A stretch of 64,000 nucleotides of DNA from Cristatella mucedo (Eukaryota > Bryozoa > Phylactolaemata > Cristatellidae). Position 1 is the first letter of the stretch, and the number at the start of each line of letters is the position of its first letter. This document shows positions 1 to 15,612 of this stretch, piece after piece. Location of the stretch: the NCBI GenBank assembly GCA_009760855.2, contig WPIO01000002.1, forward strand, positions 5,946,501 through 6,010,500, in the 5' to 3' direction. The notes under the pieces were generated by a model. The model was not told the origin of the DNA and did no database searches. It worked only from the letters and a program-made list of their open reading frames with translations. Position numbers and translations under genes: made by a program.

Positions 1-2786
<2,786 letters not shown>

Positions 2787-2994
2787 ATGCTTTGTAAGTG
2801 TTGGTATGCTTTCCAGGGAAATATGCAATTTGCACCGCTAAGCTCCCACTTACCTTGTCCGGGCGTGACATATACCCCACCGTCGTCACAAGGTGCTGCT
2901 TTGCCTCTGCTTTCGATTGCACCTGAGCCTGCCACAAGTGCATTCTCTACAGCATCCAGCACGAATACATCCGGTGTGCTGTCACAAACTCAAG
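2787..2994 (+). CDS. Candidate first coding exon of the Myc-like gene
   Basis: The frame is open from ATG 2787 (TGA immediately upstream at 2784-2786), with a second ATG at 2823. It runs to a donor CAAG/gtaatt at 2994/2995, ending in phase 1. An acceptor-like tttccag ends at 2816, so the exon could start at 2817 with ATG 2823 as start. The peptide is rich in Pro, Ser and Ala (TYTPPSSQ, SIAPEPATSAF). Its phase fits the strong acceptor before 8271. The putative upstream exon ending at 2793 would leave a 23-nt intron, so I do not propose that split. The link to the downstream exons rests only on phase and composition. Confidence 0.35.
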
Positions 2995-3502
2995 GTAATT
3001 CCTTGTTTAGTTTTTATACTACGGCCTTTCAAGTGTGTAGCTGTTATTATGTGCATTTACTGGAGCTGCCTTCATTATCGATTGTACTGTAGCAGCAACA
3101 GTGTCTCTAACTCTGAAGGGTTGTCCACTGGCTATAGCATCAGGTATTAGTTTAACAGGTACCATTCGATTGCATTTCCTTTTGCAGCAAGTGTAAAGCG
3201 CCTAGAAAGAGATTAAGTTCTCTGGGGCACTTTATCAAGTGCATTATTATTATTATTATTATTAACAGAGTCGTTTGTTTTTTCTGCCCTAGGCTGAGCA
3301 CATTTCAGCAGGTTGTCTCATTGGTGTTTTACATGTTTGAATATTGTCGTAGTCATTACTTTTCTACCCGATTTTCTGCTTGCATTATTTATTGCGATTA
3401 GAGCCTGGAATGTAGTGGCATAGTAGGTCGCTACCAGCAACCGATTCTGATCTGGACGGTGGAACAATAGTCTTTGGGTAGCAATTACACAAGCTATCAC
3501 TT

Positions 3503-3552
<50 letters not shown>

Positions 3553-6500
3553 ATATCTCCCTCATGTCTCGTCTTCCTCTATTTTACTTTTGTTCTTGTT
3601 CCTACTCTGCATCGCTTTTCATCTGGTTGGCTCCTAGGTTCTTTGTTTGGCTCTTTTTATCATAGGCTCTCTCCCTCTTTCGACCTCCATTTCTGTCTTT
3701 TTTCAGGCTCTCACCCGTGTGCATCCGTCCTGTGTAGCTGCAAGCTTGAATAAGCAGTCACCCGTCACTAAAAGCGTGTTACGAGTGTTTCTGACGTGTG
3801 CCCTTTTCGATGTGACTGCTTTAGTGGCCACTTTTCCATTCCTCCCCGTGCCAGAGGGCGGCCTCGGGCGACTCTTTGTGACACGTGGTGTGGACCTTTA
3901 CCTGATTTCTCCGCGATACCTTCGGGTATTCCGCTGCTATCTTCGCTGTGACTATTTATGAGCTGTCTTCGGCTATGCTACATAAAACAAGACCTGCTTA
4001 GCATAAGGTGTGATGTCGCCATTAGTCGATACCTACCGGCTGGCCTTCTTCGGCAGGTTTGTCAGAACCTTCCTGCATCCTGCGTTTGCCCTGTCAACAG
4101 CAGAGCTATCAAACCTACGACCCGTAAGTTTAAAGCACTGAATAGTACTCGTTGCTGTAGAAGCCCACCTGCCGTGGCCCAGTACGCTGTGAAACGTCGA
4201 CCGGCGGCCGTTACTAAAGTCAAATTCAAATTCGAAGGGCCGGCGTTCGCCGAGTCGGATATGCACCGACGTGAATACAAGGCACTTCATCGCCCTCGCC
4301 CAGTTGTTGGACAGCCTTGTCAATTCTGCCTACTAAATTTCTACTTGCTAAAAACCTAGGGGTTACTTATCCGAGATCAGGGATCCAGGAAAAGCTGGAT
4401 GCATTTCTGCTTACCGAAACTTTGATTATGCCTTGTTCCATGAGGTGTATTTCTGAGATCACTTCACTCGGGTTCTCATACTATCAGTCCATGGGTTCTG
4501 ACAAGGTTGGGGGCAGGTTGAAATGGTTGTTCGTGAATCGTTTGGCTAAAAGATTTGCAGTTTTTCGCATATGCCATCGTTTAAATTGGTTGCAATCAGG
4601 TCTTCATCAAAGACAATGCCTCTGACTGTTGTGATATACCGGCCTCCTTCTGGCTGTCTAAACTTGTTAATAGAGGAGTTTCCAGAGTTCCTTGCTAAAA
4701 TATTTGTGTGTGACAGGCCGTGACTGATTGTAGGAGATTTTAATATTCACGTTGACAACCCTAGCAACAGCGTGGTCTGCTCATTTCTTAACTGTTTGGG
4801 GAATTTTGGTTTGGTCCTACACGTTAATCGGACAACTCACGTCGGTGGCCATATTCGAGATTTCGTGATCATTAAGTATATTCCCCCGTGAACTTGTGGT
4901 GTGCCCACTGACCCTCTCAGATCATTGTTCGGTCTCGGTTACTGTTCCTGCTCCTTTGTACGTAGAGGGTAATGTTGAACTTGTCAAGTGACGTAACTTA
5001 CAAAGCATTGACATAGACAAGTTTTTTAAATCTGTTTGTGATGCAGGTCTTCTTGATCTGCATTCACAATCGACCGGCAGCCTCGATACCCTCAATGCTG
5101 CAATGAACATGACACTCAGGAGTGCTCTTGACAAGCATGCTCTCGTTCATTATATACGTGTACAAAGTCGTGGAGATTCCTTTCAGCATACAAAAACTCC
5201 TAAAGATGCGCCGGTTAAGGGCAGGCTTGAACATCGTTTCAAGAAATCGGGTTCTGATGCAGATCTAGTCAACTTCAAAGACTTCCTTTGAGTTTACAAC
5301 CGGAAGCTTAAAAAAGACAGGGTTTCTTTTTTCACCCGAAAGCTGCATTCCTGCCAGTCGGACCCTCAACAGATTTATTAGATAGTAAACCATTTACCGG
5401 CCAATGCTGAGAGGTCAGGCTCCCTAGATATTGTTGGCTCAGCCGAAAAATTTTCAGCCTTGTTTACTGAAATAAATGCGCACATTCGTGCCTCCATAAA
5501 GTCCCCTCCAACTAAAGCAATCGCGGTATCACAACATGTGACCTTCCTTGAAAGGTTTTGCGAGGTTTCTGCATGCGATGTGGCTACCTTAATAAAGTCT
5601 AGATAAAAGAGCTCGTGTCCTGAACACCCTATACCATCATCTCTGTGGTCTTCACTGGCCGAGCAACTTGGCCCTGCCATAACGAGATTTGGAATGCTTC
5701 TTTTGGAAAAGGGGTCGTCCACAAGTCTTTCAAATCGGCAATCGTTAGACTCATACTTAAAAAGCTTGGATTAGATACAGAGGTCCTTGCAAACTATAGC
5801 CCAGTTTCCCTCCTTGCTTTCTTGTCAAAGATTCTTGAAAAGAATTGTTGCTAAGCAGCTGTTTGAACATATTGAAAAGAATGAACTGTCAGAAACATTT
5901 CAATTGGAGTTCAAGAGGCAGCACTCCACTGAAACTGCTCTCCTCCGTGTTAACAATGACATTCTACGTGGCAACGATGACGAGAGTGTCACTGCCCTTG
6001 CTGAGCTAGATCTGTCTGCTGCTTTCGGCATTATCGATCACAACGTTCTGCTATTGAGAGCAACGATCGGTTTGGCAGATACAGCACTGGCATGGTTTAA
6101 ATCATACTTGTCTGATCGTGTTCAATCCATCTCGCGTGGTGGTCAGGTCTCACACACACGAGACAGGTGACCTGTGGAGTCTTTCAAGTGTCTGTACTCG
6201 GTCCCTTGCTGTTCTCCATTCATACTTAACCTCTGGGAAAACTGATTAAGGCCCATGGAATAGGAAATCACTTTTATGCTGACGATGCTCAGCTCTATTT
6301 GTCATTCAAACTGTCGGAATCTGCTCCAGCAACTAAAAAACTGAATGCTTGCCTTGCCGACATTCGATCCTGTATGTCGGAAAACATTTTGAAGTTAAGT
6401 GAGGATTAAACCGAACTGCTGCTCATAGGACACCCTAAGCATGTGGCAGGATTGAAAGGCTTTGCTCTTCTAATAGGTGATGCCGTTGTGCGACAATCAC

Positions 6501-7461
6501 CACGTCATCGAAATTTAGGTGTTTTCGACAGCTGCCTAAATTTTAAAATCTTAATTCAGAAGACTGCTTGTACAGCTAGCCATCATGTCCGATCCTTATC
6601 CAAGACAAGGAGCTGTCTTCCACAGTGGCTTGTAAAGATTTTTACTAGCTCCTTAGTTCTGGCTCGGCTTGATTATTGTAATTCCCTTTTGGCTGGGGTA
6701 CCAAAAAAGCAAATAGGTCATTGCAAATGGCTATGAATATGGCTGCAAGGTTAGTTTTCAAGTTCCAGAGGTTTGGCAGCATGGCTCTTTTACTAAAAGA
6801 GCTAGAGTGGCTGCCGGTTGATCAATGGATATAAAGAGAAGTTCTTATGCTGACCCACAAGGCCCGATACGGCTTGGCTCCTTCGTACCTAGCTGAACTG
6901 CAGCACCAGTTTCAGCCTCTTTGTGCCCTTTACTCCTGTATGGACAATCAATTAGCTGTTCCATTCCTTCGTTTAAAGACCGTTGGCGACAGAGGCTTTA
7001 GTTCTGCAGGTCCTACTTAGACTGTGGAGCTCGCTTCCACAATTCTTACACAACGACAACTACTCTCCGGCTGCCGACTATGGCACATCTTTTACAGCGG
7101 TCCTGACCTTCTACTTCCATGCTACTCACTACCTCAACTGTTCTGACTCTGCTACGCTCTCGACTTTCTCTTTGTTTCGTGAGATGAAGTCTGTTGGCTA
7201 CCGAATGCGTACCGAAAGCCGCTTAGGCTGTGAGTGCGCTATATAAAACTCTCCTGCATAACACCCACATGGTCTTTATGACTTTGTGGAGTTACAGACA
7301 AGGATACATTTCACCGAGGAGCAGTTTAAGAGTGTTTTTGAACCCTGGAAACCGGCTAAGATTGTGGCTGGTGGCAGTATAGTCATAGGTGCACAACCGC
7401 ATGGTTACACTCTAATGACCTTTGTGCCGTAGAAAACTCCAGTTTTCCAGCTAGTAATCTG

Positions 7462-7539
<78 letters not shown>

Positions 7540-10500
7540 GTGTGTATGTCGAGTGCCTGTGAAGTCAAGAGTCTCCATTTACTTTAAAACTCAACTTTAA
7601 AGAGTAAAACTGGTTAAGGTGAGCAGTCACGGAAGTAAGTCATGTTGAAGTATCAGGGCACGATGGCTAAAATGGAAACAGAGAAACCAGAAACTGTCTA
7701 TGATGGCTAACATAATTTATTAGCAAAAGGAAAAGAAATTCTTATTCATATAATTCATAATAATAATGCACACAGTAATTAATAATTCGTATACTATTTC
7801 ATAATATATAATGTATAATAATTCATGTGCCATAATAAATAATAATTCATGTAATATTAATAATCATTCATATAATTCATGAATCCTTAGCTGACGGCAC
7901 TATTAGCCGAGTTTCAGTTACCACCAGTCCTCTAGCAAAAGATTAAGACAAGCAATGTTCATTTCTAAAAGGAGTTGGCAGTTAAAAGTGCCTGAGATGA
8001 AGCTTCTCAATCACTTCAGCAAGGAACGAGCTTCCTGTGAAGGACTTCAGCCAAGGTAGTTATTGTGGGTAACTTAAAAAAAGTGATATCTCCCTTTTCT
8101 CAGAGATTAGCTCTGTCCCGAAATTACTTAAGTGCTCGAATGCCGTGCTTGCGTTGACCCTTGTCTGAGCTGTGATCCTCACCGTGCACATGCCCGTGCA
8201 CATTATAAGTTGAACCCTTCGGCTCGCTCGTTCATGAAAGTTTGGCGCTCGGCGCCTGTCGCTTTTCCAGCTGACAATGTTTCACTCGGCCATGATGAAC
8301 CCCAAGACCTGAACGCAGAGTTGCTCCGGCATGCCCTCGAGCCTGCAGCTATTTCATCGGCAGTAGTGGTGGCAGCAGATGTGGGTAGCCACACCGGGAC
8401 GACTGCGTATGAAGGCTCTGAGCAAGTGGTCACTGCGGCCGTGTGGCCAGCGGCGTGTCGCTCGACCGGTGTAACGCTCGACTCGACTCACTTCATGGGT
8501 GATTGCGCTAGCGTTAATGGATCGCTGCAGCCCCTGTTGCCGAGGTCGTCCATTAGACGTAACCTGCTTTCTTCACTGACCCCAGCCAACTGCGAACCAG
8601 AGCCGGCCCTGAGTGGTGGCAGTGGCACTCCGGCACAGCTTGGCGAAGTGCCGCCGGGAGGCAGCTGGTCCTCCAGTGCTGCCGCCGGCGGTGGCAGATC
8701 ACTGTGCTGCCGTCCACGAGATGCCAAGACGCTCGAGCTTACCGTGGCTGGTGCCACCGCAGAGAGGGTCGAGGAGGCTGCAGCGGGCACGCTCGATCTT
8801 GCCGCCACCTTCCGCTGTCTCGAATCGGTCAATGCAGGAGCCGTCAATGTTTCGGCTACCAAGCCCCGGCAGCTGGCTGTCGCGGCCCAGCAGGTAGGGC
8901 CCAAGCTGGCTCCTGCCGAGTTGGGCCCGGGAGAAACGTCCGAGATTGCTGCTTCTGGTGCTGGTCGCAACGTCAGGCCACGCTTCGGTGATGCTGAGTC
9001 ACACAGCTGGACGCTGCCAATGAAGGTCGGGCCTGCTGAGATTACCCAGTTCGCTGATCGGGTGCAGGGTCGAAAGACGTCGGTCGACCAAGACGAGCCA
9101 ATAGCCGAAACTTGCCAGGCCGCCGTTGAGACTGGCAATGCCTCAGGAAGCCACAGGCAGCTCTGCCTTGGCCATGACGAGCCGAGATCGAGCAGCGCGA
9201 AAGCGACTGGCTGGTCATCAATGAAGCCTTCTGAAAGTGATCTACATTTGGGCCAAGGGCAAGGCGGTGAAATTGCTCCCGATCGAGTGCTTAACAAATT
9301 GGTGCAGCAGCCGACGACGGTCACCAGTCTATACCCAGAGGTCGTTAAGAAGGAGCCAAGTGAAGCTGGTCGTGACAAGTCAACGATTCCACCCTTATCA
9401 GTCTTGTTTGACGACAGCACTGGTAGGAGACGCCGTTTTTTTCAGCTCGGTGTTTGTATGCTCAGTCACACAAATCAAAAGAGAAATTAGCCAGCATCTC
9501 TGTGGCTTTTGAAGCCTATTGATGTCTCTGACGAGGTCGTGCCCTTCGGAGTCAGTTTGAGGTAGCTTCCAAATGGAAAATTAAGTTAACTATGCTAAAA
9601 CTATGCCAGTTAATATAATGCATGTATGCTCCCCGAGAATTTAAATATATCATTAAGTTTTTTAATGTTGTACACACTCCTTGTGAAGAACGTCCAACAG
9701 AGTGTAGAATTCATAGTTAAAGAAATGTTGTTGGCATAAGTAGTATGTTATTACCTTAGTTTACTTCCCTGTCATTAAAATGTATCAAGAGATTACCTCT
9801 GTTTGGTTTCAAATAGGAAAAAATGCAGGAACTGAAGTTTGTAGCTTCTGAAGTATCCTATGGCTTGTTGTGTAGTCATTTTTTGAAGGATTAAAAACTT
9901 TCGCACCATTAAAACTATAAGCTTAAAGATATTCTGTAGGTGCCAGTTGTGCTTGTATTTTCTCTACTGATGCATTCTAGGGTGATTTTACGACTACCCG
10001 ACCCTTAACCAGACCAACTTATCAGCAAGAGGTGGGAATGTGATGGTATAATAAAAAATGTAAAATCGACCAGTTTTTTATAAGTAAATCAAAAACCGTT
10101 CTAGTTTTTATTTTGGCACACTTAGTGTAACCATCATAAAATTTAATCCTTTTCTACCCAGGCCCCATATAGCCCTTTCAAAACTTTGTATGCATCCGCA
10201 TTTTTCAGATAAAAATGTTACATCACTTTTACTCATTTCAGAATCGAATTCTCACCCATTTCTTAACAACCATGCATCTTTGGAAAGCTCCGACTGTTTT
10301 TGGACGTGAAATTGATTGCCAAAACAAGCTCATTTTGTATGTTCCACAACTGTTTGCCAAACAGAGATGGCAGCATGTCATTTGCCACATTTGTTTCGTG
10401 AAAACCATGGTTCTAATAGCACGTGTTGGGTGAAAGTTGTGTAAAATCAGCAAATGTATTTTATTTCTATGGCTCGTAAGGTTGTTTGTGCTCTCTTAGG

Positions 10501-13500
10501 TTCCTAAACCAGACTAACTTGCAGTCGTGTCCACAACTATTTATATACCCCCAACAGTCACGTCGATAAGCTGTGTCATAGGTAATGGAGGCAGAAATTC
10601 TCTACATCACTGAGCACAACAGGTGCGCTTGATGTATATCAATACTTAATAAGGTCGGAACTAAATCTCTTGGAAAACTTTTTGTGGTTAAGCAGCTTAG
10701 TATATGTTGTGTGGGCCTGATAGCAACAACTTTAGGCTATTTCAGATGAACTTACAAGATTTTTTTAGATGTTGACATTATTCATGCATTTGGCTCTGCT
10801 GACAATCTCAGTCTCTTATGCTAGCAACAGTGTACCTTTACGGAATGCCAAATAAAAGGCTGATCATACTCGATGTGTACCCAAAATGTTATGCCGTACT
10901 AACGTACTTCTTTTGAATTGATATTTCTTAATTACTTTACCAAGTGAATGCAAAAGCGGTAGTTCTTTCTGGGAACCCTTTTACTGCACCTATGCCACTG
11001 CTGACTTTTATTTTATAACTTTGTTTGTTGTATTACAGTTGCATTCGACGTTGCTATGGATCACCCTGACATGGTTGAGGTAAGCAAGCGATTTTTCCTT
11101 TCTCGACGATGCTATTGTGACAGGATTTGCCATTGTGTTGCATCGTAAGAGCAGCAGGCTCGAGCGTACGGTTACTTGATGAATAAGTTACGTTTGACCT
11201 CTGAAATGTCTTCAGTTTATTCTTGAAAGGAAATTGTCCATTCCTCTTTAAGTCAGTTATGCCTATTTATTTGTTTCAGCCTGGTGTGTTAATGACCGTT
11301 GACATAGAAGACAACACCAGCACCGAAAGTGAATACGATGAGGACAATGAGGAATTGGAACTCCATAAATCTCCATATGTGGACGTGGAGCCGAATTTTA
11401 TCTCGTGCAAGTCCATCCCAGTGGCCAGCCCATTTAAAGGGCTTGGAATTATTGGCTCGCAAAATGACACTTGTCATCACCTTGATAAATCTTGCCCCGG
11501 CAAAGGAAACTTGAATGGGTCCTGCTTGCTTACGGAGACTGGTACAGATTACTGTGAGCCGGTCGATCCGAGTAATGCAGGCAGAAGGCCGGCTGTCCAT
11601 TCAGAAAATATGCAATCTTTACCTTTATCAAATGTAGACATCATGAATCCACATACTCGGGGGCCAGGTGCAATGAGTAGTGTTGACGTTATTGATCGCC
11701 TCTGCCAATCAGTGCAAACCACCAACCCTCGTGTCGATAATATTTCTGTATCTTCATCTAGCAAAGGTCTTAGTGCTGGTGGTTCTCACTATTTGACGAG
11801 GTCCGAGTCAATAGCCGGGAGATACTACCTGTTTGAAGACCACGATGACCTCTTTGGCTTTGATTCTGGATCTGGAATTTCCACTGGTGTAAGTAAGCCG
11901 GAGCAAGTTACTAATGGCAGTGTGGGAGTCCCAAACAAAGTTTCGGTCATCACAGGGGTTGCAGAATCATTTAATGGTGCTCTGCATGTGTACCAGCAAG
12001 ATAAAGAACGTGCAGAGTACTCTGGCAATTGTATTACATCTTTGACTTCGAACTCATCACCCACATATACTGATGATAGCAGCAGCCGTAGCAGCGAGTC
12101 CCCTAGAGCCTACTCTCCTGCTAGTATCGGCTGGTTGGGGTATGGTAATAATGACATAGTAGAAGGCTCATTGATGCCTGAAACTGCTGAAAGAAGTGCT
12201 AGAAGCAGTGCTTACGACTACACCGAGTCCGTCTGTGAAGAGGATGATTTTATTGACGTTGAGCGAGTGGACTTGGATGAGTGCCCGGTCAGCTTTCAGA
12301 ATTCAGCAGCTCAGCAGCTAAAGTCAGGACACAACCATCGCAGCAGCTGCTCTACTGAGTCGGCTTCTTATCAACAGGCTAACGAATCTGGCTCACAGCA
12401 ATCGCTGCGACACAAGTCTCATAAAGCAAGGAATCGAGAGGTGAGCTTATATTTTCTGCGAACATGCTACAACTGTCCATGTTTTATCCTTACCGTATGA
12501 AGCTGTAGTGCACACGGTCACAGGATCTGCCAATTCTGGTAAAATTGAGGCTATTGGAGTACAGGGAGGGGTGGTCGAAGTGTTTGTGTGTGCAGGGATA
12601 CTACAATGTGTCATAGATAGATATATGATTATCTTTGAGCAATTCACATGTGATCATTCCTTAAAGCCGTGTGAAAGTCTGTTAGAAAGGCATGCCTGGT
12701 ACCAAAAGCAGACCTCGGTGCTAAGATACCAAAGTGGATCGGCATGAATTATTCTGAGGAGGGGCAGCCCACACCCACTGACCTTTTCAAATACTGCTGT
12801 TGCTGCTACTACTACTGCTACTTATAATATTAATTACTATAACCATAGCAGATTTCTTTTATAGCACCCTAAAGAACAATCAATTCACTGTAAGATTATC
12901 CATAACTAGGGGCTAAATGCATGAACGGTATCACCCTCATACAGGAATATGAAATCGAAAGAGTCATACTTAGGCCTGCGTACTAAAGCAAACAAAAGGA
13001 CTCAATGCCAACGTTTTCCAGAACCTCTGACATCCATATATATAATTTGTTAGCTTCTTTTTAAAGGTCGGCAAGTCGGGGGGGGGGGTTGTTCATTGTT
13101 TCCGACTCGTAGTGAACCCCAGGATATTTTTCACTGAGAAGTCGTTATGCTTCTTGTAAGGAGTATGTGCAGTACTGCCTTCACCCAAATCTATCCATAG
13201 CTGCATCGTGTGGCATTTTGTATACTTTCATTTCATGTGGCTTATGTGATAGTAGCCATCTTCGTTATCTTGACACTCTGTGTTCGAATAGCAGTCTTAT
13301 TGGCTCCACAAAATCCCCACAAAATACAGTATGTGGATGGTGTAATTTAATTAATCCTACTAGCTAGGTCGGGTTTGGAGGTATCATGACCAAATTTTTT
13401 ACTTGGGTCTTTTTAAATTATATCCATGGCTAGTTTCAATTTTGTTTTTTTTAGGCCTGTGGCTAATTTCAGTATAACACTCTCCGTTTGGCTGGTTCGA

Positions 13501-15550
13501 CTAATTTCACTTATCACCCTCTTGTGCGTGATGTTTCTACCCAGAACCTATTGACACTAGTCGTAATTAGGAGCTGCACGATTTTTGCTTAACAGAAGTG
13601 GCATGTTGTCTAAAACAGTATAACGACACAAGGACATTTAAATAGGATGCTGTCTTAATTGAGGGACTGGAACTAGTTAAACTATTTTTATTATTTATCT
13701 TAAGACATGCTAGCACTATCTTTTATGTGCCACGAAACTTTCTTTTAGAAAGGAGCTTAAACAATAAACATGCTGACAATCTAGCTAGTCCGATAGATTA
13801 TTTTGTTCGTTTTAAGTCTAAGTGCAGTTGATCAATTAGCTTGTTGTCCCAGTCGTCTCTGCTAGGCTTTCTTTTGGTTTTACTGCATGCACATGCGATC
13901 AAGAATATGTACGTACAATGATATGCAATAATCTTGGTTTATAATACGAGTAACACCCACTGCTCTTAGTAGATTCCGTGTGCTCAGGCATATTCCTTTA
14001 ACAAGCCTTCAATCAACCGTTGATATGGCACAGCATGTAGCATACTGATTTGAAGTCTTTGCTGAATTCATTTTGGCTGTGCTATAGTTTGGGCTGTTAA
14101 CTTAACCCTGTAGGCACTTGCTGTGGATCTCCCTGCAAGCTGCTGGGTTTCCATAAATCTACATGAAAAAGTGATAATGATGAGTAATGAACTGCGTTCA
14201 CATCATTTCAATGATCTTTCTTTCTATAATGTCGTTTGTTAATTCCGGAGACTGTTGATTTTATGGCCATGCTACGTCTACTGTGTTCGTCACAGTCTTT
14301 GCCTTGCCGGTTAACCCAGTGGTAAATACCAAAGTGAATATATTTTATGACCGAGGTCGCAGGCTTCAGTCCTGTGGCATATGCAAAGCGCCCGAGTAGA
14401 GATTAAGCTCTCGTAGGACGTAATACAAGTGAAATTTACTTAATAGAAAAACTACATTATTGTTTGCTTGTTGCTCACGTGTCTTTCATTCGATTTGGTG
14501 ACCTATTGTCCACTTCCCATCTCTCTTTTTTTTAGGTTACTGCTCATCACAACGCGAAGTAAGTTTAGCAGCTGCGACTCTTCTCTTTTTCATATATTAA
14601 CAATTGCAATTTGCAATTTTCAGTCACTTCTCTCACTGCTCGATACCTGATACTTCACAGGGAAAAAACAAGAAGACGTTCACTATCCATTGCTCTGGGT
14701 CAGCTATGCGATGAAATAGATCTGTCCGAATCTGATAATCCTTCTATAGTTAATATATTGGTAGAGGTAAGTAGTCTATCGAATATCTGATATTTTGTTT
14801 GCATATGATGGTCGTAAACCGCATGCAGGTGCACCGTTAGAATAAGTTTCCCTTGATCTTATTACGGCCATTAGTTTAATAAATCATTTTTGATGGACTT
14901 ATTATCATCGAGGCCTCACAGCCTGTACTGGATAGATGATGGCAGTGCTAGCCCTTTGATCTCCCTTTGCAGTGTGTGTTTCACAATGTTGACCACACAT
15001 TTATCCAATACTATTTACTTAGCCAGGAGATCTTGTTTCACTTTCAACTTTGTTATGATCGGCACGTATCTAATTAACCTAGAGGGCCTAGGATACTGAA
15101 ATGAAATAATTAAGTTTAAAGAGTATTTTATATGGTTTGTAAAGACCTGTTTTTTTCGGCATTCTACGTGATCAGAATCTGAGACGTGAAAAGAGTATCA
15201 CTGTGCTGAGCATTGGTTGAGTTCCACAAGTATCCACATGTATTCGGTGTGGTACTTTGTAGGCACAACAATGTGCAGCTTTGAAAAGGAACGATGGGCA
15301 GGCACGACGTACAAGTGTGGCTCCTTTGTTTATTGTTATTCAGTTGCCAGCTTGCTTCTAGCTTTGACATTCTTGCTTATTTTCATGGCAATCCAGTCTT
15401 CCATAAGGACCATAATCCCAAAAACGTCAGAAAACATTTGCTTCTCGATGACTGGGTCCACTTTCATCAGGGAAAAACCAGCAAGACGTCCAGACCTTTG
15501 CCCCTCAAGCAATACATCCCTCTGTTAGAGGTGGCCGAGACATGCTGTCG

Positions 15551-15612
<62 letters not shown>

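Noticed and set aside
8204-8270. Start of the GC-rich exon at ATG 8234 or at the acceptor-like aag at 8132
   Set aside because: The cgcttttccag acceptor at 8270 is much better and its phase fits the upstream donor; kept only as an alternative.
8488-9420. 310-codon antisense ORF opposite the GC-rich exon
   Set aside because: It is the shadow of the GC-rich sense exon; it lacks any domain and splice context, while the sense frame joins in phase to the next exons.
12770-12900. LINE-B tail in the Myc-like gene intron
   Set aside because: TATAGCACCCTAAAGAAC is only loosely similar and the hairpin is missing.
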